From Janthinobacterium lividum (lineage in GTDB: Bacteria > Pseudomonadota > Gammaproteobacteria > Burkholderiales > Burkholderiaceae_D): 64,000 bases of DNA. The translations under genes and the position numbers were made by a program. The stretch covers positions 4,774,001 through 4,838,000 of the forward strand of contig NZ_CP075583.1 in assembly GCF_023509035.1 (NCBI RefSeq). Reading direction: 5' to 3'. This document shows positions 44,501-51,660 of the stretch, piece after piece. The notes under the pieces are model-generated. The model worked only from the letters and a program-made list of their open reading frames with translations, was not told the DNA's origin and did no database searches. Within the stretch, counting starts at the first letter, position 1. Each line of letters opens with the position of its first letter.

Positions 44501-45071
44501 GCCTGCGCTCGAACACCAGTTCCAGCGCAGGTTCGGGGGACAGGCCGTCCGCTTCCAACAAGCGCGCCAGCAGTTGCACATCCCAGGCGGGACGGTTGTC
44601 GGCCGTGGCTTCGTCGCGCGTGTGGCTGCGGGTGGCGAACAGGGCATCGTTGACCAGATAATGCAGCCAGTCGGGTACCTTTGCGCCCGTCGATGAGAAC
44701 GACAGGCCATGGTCGGCCGCCTCCAGCACCTTGCCCAGCCTGACCAGGCATGCCGGCGACAGCGCACCGGCATCGGGCGCCGCATAAAATGCGTCGCGTG
44801 CGACCTGGCCCGCGCGTGCCTGCCGCGCGTCCTCGTCGCTGGTGCCGGTGGCGAAAAAACTGTGGCTCAGGCGGCCCGGATGGCCAAGCACGGCAGCAGT
44901 GCGGATACCACCGTACTGCAGTTTCTGCAGCGTGGCCGGCTGCGCACCGCCAAGGACAAAGGCGCAACTATCCTGCCACAGCGTCTTGTCGATGTTGGCG
45001 AGTCCCTTCAAGCCCCGTTCCAGGGCCGCCGCCTGGCCTGCGCCAAGCACATGTTTTCCCGTGTCGTTCAT
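41523..45071 (-). CDS. Giant DUF4132 protein, copy B (YehI/MolR-like)
   Basis: A 1182-aa paralogue of the neighbouring protein, first gene of the operon. It has the same plan: helical repeats (LGEGKTYRHSAQRLLARVPGIGQQVSDNLDSGKQELRSSAARWLAELGCRAAVPSLYQAL) and a C-terminal DUF4132 domain (EIKLVAETQAARLYGAMCTGRVWPLEEWQRYLLGHPIVGRLAQRLVW). Around 42750-42800 it lacks about 57 residues that copy A has between RLFITEDLRG and SAIGEKGILAL. The reading frame stays intact, so this is an in-frame deletion or a true family difference. ATG 45071 was chosen because GGGG lies 6 bp upstream. Partner and substrate are unknown. Confidence 0.85.
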   Translation of the reverse strand: MNDTGKHVLGAGQAAALERGLKGLANIDKTLWQDSCAFVLGGAQPATLQKLQYGGIRTAAVLGHPGRLSHSFFATGTSDEDARQARAGQVARDAFYAAPDAGALSPACLVRLGKVLEAADHGLSFSSTGAKVPDWLHYLVNDALFATRSHTRDEATADNRPAWDVQLLARLLEADGLSPEPALELVFERRRIAEHQLEGCLRRLLAPGALDDYMQERPEQVRALAPRLSAQGRRLLAARLGGAPRLAGLFDDVLVRLAVDGGKAVRASAAPFVSAMAGERQLALLGHWLLNGKLDERARAAELLGSDAAPARRALLERALPVESGKAARQAIADALARMDGPHAAADAPPPAPQAPHTVLSEEALRILLENHGELLQECDAAARKEEAENRRQHGQNDNWQRREQQQLACGEARLRGVIRALNGQGDEADRLLLHDEAMRDTICLHGRLFDLADFGLRQLALWYGPLREHRFSLWNDQPFQVWLARQDPAGVDLRTIDALLRDAGAMPDLVALAWLVPDWRGAPQDLLPADAIWPLFLERPALIEQALGLSVARGEITLELAWTLEVLELFPVLPVRWRPRIMELALGEGKTYRHSAQRLLARVPGIGQQVSDNLDSGKQELRSSAARWLAELGCRAAVPSLYQALERESRATVSVVLMAALETLGEDLSPRLSPELLLAQARKGLRGKTPAGLSWFPFGMLPACAWRDGEAVDADIVRWWLVLACQLKEPGGNGLLARYVCLLAPASRAALGGMVLRTFIAYDESRGSVIGEKGILALAAHAPGSKAVRLLQAYMRDFHACRAQIEAMLEALAGGDDKAVVQFLLGVAHRYRNAAVQGRARELLGQIAQRRGWSEEQLADRTVPMAGLDDAGRLDLDYGGRQFYVTLDPVLKPVLQRADGGEIKTLPAACHGDDERLVHDARQALVACRKEIKLVAETQAARLYGAMCTGRVWPLEEWQRYLLGHPIVGRLAQRLVWQVLDDGGVPLQLLRPTEDGSLIGADDAELVLAPGSALRLAHAAILSGPQIGDWQRHLIDYKITPLFEQLQRASPDAALLGGAAIGDRLGWVSDTQTLRTAFGKLGYQRAPADDGGLCDSYYKDFGAADLRVAIDFSGNVQPEENLPAALKSLRFERLSGPRRQRGVAPAEVPGVLLAEAYGDYLAVAVQCAGFDAAWEERMPWQ

Positions 45072-45157
45072 GAGCATCCCCGATCTTGCCCTAGATCACA
45101 AGTTGCTGATTGTATATTCTTATCCTCCTGATAGCATGTACGTTTGGATTGCGATCA

Positions 45158-45186
45158 ACAAAAAAAAGCGCTCCCGCAGGAGCGCC
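45158..45186 (-). terminator. Rho-independent terminator after mmsB
   Basis: On the minus strand GCGCTCC and GGAGCGC pair around a 4-base loop and run into eight T residues, 19 bp past the mmsB stop. It isolates the valine operon from the DUF4132 operon, whose promoter must lie in 45072-45157. Confidence 0.92.
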
Positions 45187-45204
45187 ATTGCCACGACAGC
45201 TGCC

Positions 45205-46098
45205 TTATCGCGGCGTATCCAGCAGCTGGTAGATGCTGGAGAAATCGAGCCCGCCCGCTCCTGCCTTGCTGTGCATGTCATACAGCGTGTGCGCCAGGAC
45301 GCCCAGGGGTACGCTGGCGCCCGAGGCCAGCGCGCTTTCCACGGCAAGGCCCAGGTCTTTCAGCATCAGGTCGACGCCAAAGCCGCCCGTATAGCCGCGC
45401 GACGCGGGCACGTTCTCGGCCACGCCCGGGCACGGGTTGTACACCTCCAGGGTCCAGTTGCGGCCCGAGCTTTTCGCCATCACGTCCGACACCACCTTCG
45501 GGTCAAGCCCGTTGGCCACGCCAAGGCGTATCGCTTCGCTGGTGCCGATCATGAGTATCCCCAGCAGCATGTTGTTGCATATCTTGACCGTCTGGCCGCA
45601 ACCCGAGCCGCCTGCGTGGAAGATGGCCTTGCCCATGACGTCCAGGTAAGGCCGCGCCGTCGCCAGCGCGGACTCTTCACCGCCCACCATGAAGGTGAGC
45701 GTGCCGTTGGTGGCGCCCGCCGTGCCGCCCGAGACGGGCGCGTCCAGCATGGGCAAACCCTGCTCCTGCGCCGCGCGGCCGACCTGGCGCGCCGCCTCGG
45801 TGGAAATCGTCGAACAGTCGATCAGCAGGGTGCCCGGCCGCGCCTGCGCCAGGATGCCCGCTTCGCCAAGGTAGGCGCCGAGAACGTGGCGGCTGGCCGG
45901 CAGCATGGTGATGACGATGTCGGCCGCGCCTATCGCCGCAGCCTGGTCATCGGAGACCAGGCCACCGCCATCGGCAAACTGCCGCACGCTGGCGGGCAGC
46001 AAGTCAAATCCCGTCACGGCATGGCCGGCGCGCACCAGGTTTTGCGCCATGGGCAGCCCCATGTTACCGAGGCCGATGAAAACGATATTGCTGCTCAT
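45205..46098 (-). CDS. mmsB: 3-hydroxyisobutyrate dehydrogenase
   Basis: Oxidises 3-hydroxyisobutyrate to methylmalonate semialdehyde with NAD+ in valine breakdown. The 297-aa product has the beta-hydroxyacid-dehydrogenase layout: Rossmann GLGNMGLPMAQNL at residues 9-21, substrate-binding DAPVSGGTAGATNGTLTFMVGG, and catalytic Lys in GCGQTVKICNNMLLG. It directly precedes a terminator and follows mmsA by 10 bp, so its product is passed to MmsA. Related tartronate semialdehyde reductases are excluded on context and motif detail. Confidence 0.93.
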   Translation of the reverse strand: MSSNIVFIGLGNMGLPMAQNLVRAGHAVTGFDLLPASVRQFADGGGLVSDDQAAAIGAADIVITMLPASRHVLGAYLGEAGILAQARPGTLLIDCSTISTEAARQVGRAAQEQGLPMLDAPVSGGTAGATNGTLTFMVGGEESALATARPYLDVMGKAIFHAGGSGCGQTVKICNNMLLGILMIGTSEAIRLGVANGLDPKVVSDVMAKSSGRNWTLEVYNPCPGVAENVPASRGYTGGFGVDLMLKDLGLAVESALASGASVPLGVLAHTLYDMHSKAGAGGLDFSSIYQLLDTPR

Positions 46099-46108
46099 CG
46101 CCTCCTCC

Positions 46109-47623
46109 TTATTTCATCGAGATGGTGGTATTGACGCCGCTGCCGCCGTCGTCCGGGGCGAACCAGCGCGCCGTGACGGTCTTGGTCTGCGTCCAGAAGT
46201 ACAAGGCCTGCTTGCCGTTCGGGCCCAGGTCGCCCAGTTTCGACGCGCGCGATCCCGTGAAGCTGAAATAGGCGACGGGCACGGGAATGGCCACGTTGAT
46301 GCCCACCTGCCCCACATCGATCTCGTTCTGGAACTTGCGGCCCGCCCAGCCGGACGAGGTGAAGATCGAGGTGCCGTTGCCGTTCGGGTTCGCGTTGATG
46401 AAGGCGATGGCCTGGTCCAGGGTATCCGTCTCGACGACGCACATGGCGGGGCCGAAAATCTCTTGCGTATAGACGGAATTCGACGCTGCCACCTTCGAGA
46501 AAATCGTCGGCCCCATGAAGTTGCCGCCCTCGTAGCCCGCCACCTTGTGGCCGCGGCCATCGAGCAGCAGCTGCGCGCCTTCGTCCACGCCCGCCTGGAT
46601 CAGTTTTTCCGCGCGCTGCATGGCCGCTTTCGAGACCATCGGTCCCAGGTCGGCCTCGCGGTCGCTGCCCGGCCCCACTTTCAGCGCTTGCGAGCGGGCG
46701 ACGATTTCCGGCAGCCAGGAGCGGGCCTCGCCCACCAGCACCACGACGGAATTGGCCATGCAGCGCTGGCCTGCCGCGCCAAACGCTGCGCCAATCAGGT
46801 TATTGATCGCCTGTTCCTTGTTGGCGTCGGCCAGCACCACGCAATGGTTTTTCGCGCCCATCATCGATTGCGCGCGCTTGCCCGATTCGCTGGCGCGGCG
46901 GTACACATGCGTGCCCACGTGGGTGGAGCCGATGAAGGACACGGCCTTGATGTCGGGATGGTCGCACAGCATGTTGACGACGTCGGCGCCGCCATGCACG
47001 ACGTTCAGGACGCCGGCCGGCAAGCCCGCCTGGTACATCAGTTCGACCAGGTACATGGTCGATGACGGATCCTGCTCCGACGGTTTCAGGACAAAAGTAT
47101 TGCCGCAGGCGATAGCGATGGGGAACATGAAGCACGGCAGCATGACGGGGAAGTTGAACGCCGTGATGCCGGCGCCCACGCCCAGCGGCTGGTAGATGTT
47201 GTAGACATCAACGCCCGTGGCCGCGTTTTCCGCAATCTCGCCCAGCTGCAGGGTGGCGATCGAACACGCGTGTTCCACCACTTCCAGGCCCCGCATCACC
47301 TCCCCTTCCGCGTCGGGCAGGGTCTTGCCGTGTTCGCGCGTGATCAGTTCGGCCAGGGTGCCGATATTTTCGCGGATCAGGTGCTGGTACTTGAGCATGA
47401 TGCGCATGCGCGCGGCCAGCGGGGTATTGCGCCAGGTCTTGAGTGCTTCCTTGGCCGTGGCGACAGCCAGATTGACTTCATCGGGCGTGGAAAACGGCAC
47501 CTTTGCGACGATTTCCTGCGTGGCAGGGTTGACGACGTCGCGCCACTCGGTGCTGTTTGATGCGTGGTGCTTGCCGCCGATGTGCAGGGGGATGGCGGTG
47601 ACACGTGTGAGTGCTTGGTTCAT
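46109..47623 (-). CDS. mmsA: CoA-acylating methylmalonate-semialdehyde dehydrogenase
   Basis: Converts methylmalonate semialdehyde, CoA and NAD+ to propionyl-CoA and CO2 in valine catabolism. The 504-aa protein has the full aldehyde-dehydrogenase plan: [27 protein letters not shown], catalytic Cys in GAAGQRCMANSVVV, and EIFGPAMCVVETDTLDQAI. It is paralogous to IolA (1-1234) but clearly distinct in sequence, and it is paired with mmsB. It lies 17 bp after the binding-protein gene, so the three form one operon. Confidence 0.94.
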   Translation of the reverse strand: MNQALTRVTAIPLHIGGKHHASNSTEWRDVVNPATQEIVAKVPFSTPDEVNLAVATAKEALKTWRNTPLAARMRIMLKYQHLIRENIGTLAELITREHGKTLPDAEGEVMRGLEVVEHACSIATLQLGEIAENAATGVDVYNIYQPLGVGAGITAFNFPVMLPCFMFPIAIACGNTFVLKPSEQDPSSTMYLVELMYQAGLPAGVLNVVHGGADVVNMLCDHPDIKAVSFIGSTHVGTHVYRRASESGKRAQSMMGAKNHCVVLADANKEQAINNLIGAAFGAAGQRCMANSVVVLVGEARSWLPEIVARSQALKVGPGSDREADLGPMVSKAAMQRAEKLIQAGVDEGAQLLLDGRGHKVAGYEGGNFMGPTIFSKVAASNSVYTQEIFGPAMCVVETDTLDQAIAFINANPNGNGTSIFTSSGWAGRKFQNEIDVGQVGINVAIPVPVAYFSFTGSRASKLGDLGPNGKQALYFWTQTKTVTARWFAPDDGGSGVNTTISMK

Positions 47624-47640
47624 GGTTTGAGACTCCGTGG

Positions 47641-48858
47641 TTATTTTTTAACGAGGTTGCACGCGGCCGCATCCATCGGCTTGAAGGCCTGGTCGGCGGG
47701 GATGGTGGACAGCACTTTCAGGTAATCCCATGCGCCTTTCGATTCGGCCGGGGTTTTCACCTGCACCAAATACATGTCGTGAATCACGCGGCCGTCGGGA
47801 CGGATCGAGGCGTTGTTCATGACGGCGTCCTTGATGGGCAGCTCGCGCATCTTCTGGGCGACGATTTTTGAGTCGTCGCTTTTCGCCGCCGCCACCGATT
47901 TCAGGTAGTGGTAGACGCTCGAATACACGCCCGCCTGCACCATGGTCGGCTTGGCGCCCTTGTTGAGCGTCTCGAAACGCTTGGCGAAGGCACGGCTGCG
48001 GTCATCGAAATCCCAGTAAAAACCATCCGCATAGACCAGGCCCTGCGCCGTATCGAGCCCCAGCGCGTGCACGTCGGAGAGGAATACCAGCAAGGCGGCC
48101 AGGCGCTGGTCCTTGCCGCTGCCGATACGGAATTCGCGCGCCTGCTTGATGGCGGAGACCGTGTCCGCCCCACCGTTGGCAAGGCCGATCACCTGCGCCT
48201 TCGAGCCTTGCGCCTGCACCAGGAAGGACGAGAAATCCGAGGCGTTCAGCGGATGGCGTACGGCGCCCAGCACCGTGCCGCCATTGCGCTTGACGACTTC
48301 ACTCGCATCCTTTTCCAGCGAGTGGCCGAAGGCATAATCGACGGTGACGAAGTACCACGATTTCTGTCCCAGTTTCGTCAGCGCCGCCGCCGTGCCGGCT
48401 GCCTGCGAATACGTGTCGAACATCCAGTGGAAGCCGTTCGGCGAACAATCCTCGTTCGTCAATCGCCCCGTGGCCGGGCCGCTGAACATGGCGATGCCGC
48501 CCTTCTCTTTCATCAGCTTTTGCACGGACAGGGCCACCGAGGAATTGGTGAGATCGGCGATGGCGTCGACCTTGTCGCGGTCTATCCATTCGCGCGCCTT
48601 GGAGGCGGCGATATCGGCCTTGTTCAAGTGGTCGGCCGAGAGAATCTCGATCTTCATGCCCTTGCATTCGGTCTTTAAACAATCCTCGACGGCCATCTGG
48701 CTGGCGACGACGGAGCCGCGCCCGCCCATGGCCGAATACGGGCCGGACATGTCGGTCAGGATACCGACCTTGACGACGCCATCGGAAATCTGCGCATGCG
48801 CGCCGGTGAAAGACAGGGAAAGCGCCAGCGCGCCCATGGCCAGAACGGTTTTTTTCAT
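47641..48858 (-). CDS. Branched-chain-amino-acid-type ABC binding protein
   Basis: A 405-aa periplasmic protein. The signal peptide KKTVLAMGALALSLSFTGAHAQ ends before ISDGVVKVGILTDMSGPYSAMGGRGSV, the standard start of LivJ/LivK-type type-1 binding proteins. Later landmarks are GHSLEKDASEVVKRNGGTVLGAVRHPL and SSVYHYLKSVAAAKSDDS. ATG 48858 is chosen because it begins the signal peptide; the open frame extends upstream. No permease or ATPase gene follows, so it must share another transporter. With mmsA and mmsB downstream, valine, 3-hydroxyisobutyrate or a related acid is the likely ligand. Confidence 0.88.
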   Translation of the reverse strand: MKKTVLAMGALALSLSFTGAHAQISDGVVKVGILTDMSGPYSAMGGRGSVVASQMAVEDCLKTECKGMKIEILSADHLNKADIAASKAREWIDRDKVDAIADLTNSSVALSVQKLMKEKGGIAMFSGPATGRLTNEDCSPNGFHWMFDTYSQAAGTAAALTKLGQKSWYFVTVDYAFGHSLEKDASEVVKRNGGTVLGAVRHPLNASDFSSFLVQAQGSKAQVIGLANGGADTVSAIKQAREFRIGSGKDQRLAALLVFLSDVHALGLDTAQGLVYADGFYWDFDDRSRAFAKRFETLNKGAKPTMVQAGVYSSVYHYLKSVAAAKSDDSKIVAQKMRELPIKDAVMNNASIRPDGRVIHDMYLVQVKTPAESKGAWDYLKVLSTIPADQAFKPMDAAACNLVKK

Positions 48859-48896
48859 GCGTGTCTCCAGATGAATGGGTTTTTTTATATGTTTAG

Positions 48897-48955
48897 ATGC
48901 ATTCTGCATGTGTAAAAATATGCGCTCAAGTGAAATTAATGCATAATTCCTTTGC
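48897..48955. promoter_or_regulatory. Cluster of TGCAT-type motifs between the valine operon and the LysR gene
   Basis: ATGCA-TTC-TGCAT (48897-48909) is an inverted repeat, and further TGCAT and TTGCA elements occur near 48940-48955. The position, between divergent genes, is where a LysR regulator normally binds. Binding is inferred; no clean promoter hexamers could be assigned. Confidence 0.35.
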
Positions 48956-48979
48956 AAAAATGCACAGAGAGGGGTTGCC

Positions 48980-49898
48980 ATGCTGGATTGGGACAATGTA
49001 CGGGTCTTCCTGGAACTGACGCGCAGCGCCGGCCTCGTCGATGCGGCGAAAAAGCTGGGCATCGACCATTCCACCGTGTCGCGGCGCATGCGCAAGTTCG
49101 AGGAGCAGGTGGGCACGCAGCTGTTCGACCGCAACTACGTGGGCTACCAGCTGACGCCCGAAGGCCACCGCCTGATGGAATACGCGGAAACCATGGAAAG
49201 CACGGTGTTTGCCGCCACCGAGGAGCTGGGCGAACACAACAGGCTGCTGTCGGGCCAGGTGCGCCTGGGCGCTACCGAGGGCTTCGGCGCCATCGTGCTG
49301 GCGCCCCACCTGGCGCAGTTTTGCGGGAGGTACCCCCACATCAGCGTGGACCTGATCGCCGTGCCGCGTTTCGTCAGTCTGTCCAAGCGCGAGGCGGACG
49401 TGGCCATTTCCATCGAGCGCCCCCTGTCCGGCCCCCTACGTGGTGACGAAACTGTCCGACTACCGCCTGAAACTGTACGCCACCCCAAGCTACCTGGCGC
49501 GCCACGCGCCGATCACCAGCGTGGCGCAACTGGCGCAGCACCCGATCATCGGCTACGTGGACGACCTGGTCTTCAGCGCCGAGCTGCGCTACATGGACAA
49601 TGTGGCGCCCGATTCCCTGCGCGCGTTTCGCAGCACCAGCGTGATCGCCCAGTACCACGCGGCGCGCGCGGGCCAGGCGCTGGCGATCCTGCCCTGCTTC
49701 GTGGCCCAGCAGTCAAACGAGCTGGTGCCCGTGCTCGACGGCGACATCGACCTGCTGCGCGCTTTCTGGATGATCTCGCCCAGCGAGCGGCGCAACATCG
49801 CGCGGGTCAGCGCCCTGTGGAATTACCTGCGCACCGCCATCGACCTGAATCACGGCTACCTGATGGGCGAGACGGCCACGCCCAGCTGGCCAGCCTGA
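48980..49898 (+). pseudogene. LysR-family regulator, frameshifted
   Basis: The N-terminal winged HTH is intact (MLDWDNVRVFLELTRSAGLVDAAKKLGIDHSTVSRRMRKFEEQVG) and the first half of the effector domain follows (LLSGQVRLGATEGFGAIVLAPHLAQFCGRYPHISVDLIAV). After ERPLSGP the frame breaks at a run of five C (49432-49436). Removing one C restores YVVTKLSDYRLKLYATPSYLARHAPITS and on to TATPSWPA at 49898. The repaired protein would be about 305 aa, normal for LysR. It diverges from the valine operon and probably regulates it. A sequencing error is a real possibility, since the rest shows no decay. Confidence 0.85.
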
Positions 49899-49939
49899 GC
49901 ACGCTACACTGTCGCCATTGCTGATTAAAGGAGAATGCC

Positions 49940-50470
49940 ATGCTGATGAATGCAAGCCAGGCTGTGCTGGTCATTGTCGACCTGCAAGGCCGCTTGATGC
50001 CGGCCATCCACGATGCCGGCCTGGTGCTGGCGCAGAACCTGCGCCTGGCCAAGATCGCCCGCCTGCTCGACGTGCCCGTGCTGGGCACGGAACAAAACCG
50101 CCAGGGACTGGGACCGAATGTGGAAGAAATCGCCGCCCTGTGCGAACGCACCTTGCACAAGACGCACTTCGGCGCCTGTTTTGACGGCTTGCAAGGCATC
50201 CTGCCGCCCGGGCGCAGACAGATCGTCGTCACGGGTTGCGAAGCCCATGTGTGCATGCTGCAGACGGCCATCGGCCTGCTGCAGCTGGGGTACGAGGTCA
50301 TCATCGCCATCGACGCCGTCGGCTCGCGCCAGGCCGCCAGCCGCGATGCGGCGCTGGCCCGCCTGGGCAAGCTCGGTGCGCATCTGGTGACGGTGGAGAT
50401 GCTGGCCTTTGAATGGCTACGCGACTGCAAGCACCCGCGTTTCCGCGAGGTGCTGGCGCTGATCAAATAG
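49940..50470 (+). CDS. Isochorismatase-family cysteine hydrolase
   Basis: A 176-aa hydrolase of the isochorismatase/nicotinamidase/YcaC superfamily. The triad residues are visible: Asp in VLVIVDLQG (about residue 14), Lys in the TLHKTHFGA segment, and Cys in VVTGCEAHVCMLQTA (the second Cys aligns with the nucleophile). Substrates in this family range from isochorismate to amides and are not assigned here. AAAGGAGAATGCC precedes the ATG. It is a lone gene convergent with the DUF1624 gene. Confidence 0.86.
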   Translation: MLMNASQAVLVIVDLQGRLMPAIHDAGLVLAQNLRLAKIARLLDVPVLGTEQNRQGLGPNVEEIAALCERTLHKTHFGACFDGLQGILPPGRRQIVVTGCEAHVCMLQTAIGLLQLGYEVIIAIDAVGSRQAASRDAALARLGKLGAHLVTVEMLAFEWLRDCKHPRFREVLALIK

Positions 50471-50493
50471 CCATTCTCACGCAATAGACCAGC

Positions 50494-51651
50494 CTAGAAA
50501 TAACGCACCCACGCCTGCTGCGACGCGCGCTTGTAATTGGCAAACGCGCGGCAAGGAAAGTACAGCACGGGCATCAGGGCCAGCGCGATCAGCCACACTT
50601 GCCAGATATGTTCGACGCCATAGCGGGTACCGTGATTGGCGCCCAGCACAGCCGTCAAGGTGATGCTTATCACCAGCAGCAAGTACAGGTGCAGCAAGTA
50701 ATAAAACATGGGCGCGCCGCCAAAGGTGGCGCAAGTCCGCGTGAACCAGTTATCGATGCTTTCCAGCCAGGCCAGGCCCAGCAAGCCCAGGCCCAGGGTG
50801 AACAGCAAAAAGTCCAGCGATGGCGGATACTTGGTGAAATTCAGCACGCTCATGGCAGTGCGCAGGGCCGTGTCGCCCGCCACCCACGGCAGGGTTTCGC
50901 CATACAGATTAAAGCCACGCAGCAGGGCCAGCAGCAGCAAGCTACCCGCACCCAGCGCCAGTAGCAGGCGGCGCCGTCCTTCGGCAGACAGCCCGCGCGC
51001 ATACAGCGGGCCGGCCGCATAGCCAAGCACGATCACGCCTATCCACGGCAGCAGCGGATAGCTGACCTTGATTTTCATGGCGCCATCGGCCACCAGATAA
51101 CCGCGTTGCAGCAGTACCGTCAGAGCGTAATAGGCAAAGCTGCCCTCTTCCGCGCGCAGGCCAGTGAGTAAATGCTGGCCTGCGATAATCGCCACGCCGA
51201 GCAGCGCCAGCACTTTCAACGGCAGCTTGTGCAGCACGGCCAGCGCCATCATGGCCAGGCCGATGACCCAGATCACCTGCAAATACAGCACGGCCGGCGG
51301 AAACGCGCCGCTCCAGGCGAAGTTGACGAACACCAGTTCCAGCACCACCAGCAGCAAGCCCCGTTTGAACAGGAAGCCGGCCGCGCTGCGGGGGCCAGCG
51401 GCCGGATGTGCATACAGCCAGGCCGACAAGCCCGTCAGGAAAACGAACATGGGCGCGCACACGTGGGCCGCCAGGCGCGTGAAGAACAGGGCCGGATCGA
51501 CGTGGGCCGCATCCATCGGGTCGCCGACCTGGTGGTGTAAAAAGACGGTTTCACGCACATGATCGAACAGCATGATCAGCATGACGAGGCCGCGCAGTAC
51601 ATCAATGACGGCGATGCGGGTGCGCAGGGTGGCGGGAGTAGTCAATGTCAT
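50494..51651 (-). CDS. DUF1624 family membrane protein (heparan-alpha-glucosaminide acetyltransferase-like)
   Basis: A 385-aa membrane protein with about ten hydrophobic segments. The opening IAVIDVLRGLVMLIMLFDHVRETVF is the DUF1624/acyltransferase-3-like signature. The His in FDHVRE is the likely acetyl-transfer centre by analogy with human HGSNAT. MFVFLTGLSAWLY and GGAPMFYYLLHLYLLL also fit. Relatives are predicted to acetylate sugars or glycans at the membrane. ATG 51651 is chosen since AAGGG lies 6 bp upstream; an ATG two codons earlier overlaps this site. It begins 9 bp after the TonB receptor stop, so they are co-transcribed. Confidence 0.82.
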   Translation of the reverse strand: MTLTTPATLRTRIAVIDVLRGLVMLIMLFDHVRETVFLHHQVGDPMDAAHVDPALFFTRLAAHVCAPMFVFLTGLSAWLYAHPAAGPRSAAGFLFKRGLLLVVLELVFVNFAWSGAFPPAVLYLQVIWVIGLAMMALAVLHKLPLKVLALLGVAIIAGQHLLTGLRAEEGSFAYYALTVLLQRGYLVADGAMKIKVSYPLLPWIGVIVLGYAAGPLYARGLSAEGRRRLLLALGAGSLLLLALLRGFNLYGETLPWVAGDTALRTAMSVLNFTKYPPSLDFLLFTLGLGLLGLAWLESIDNWFTRTCATFGGAPMFYYLLHLYLLLVISITLTAVLGANHGTRYGVEHIWQVWLIALALMPVLYFPCRAFANYKRASQQAWVRYF

Positions 51652-51660
51652 GGTCATCCC

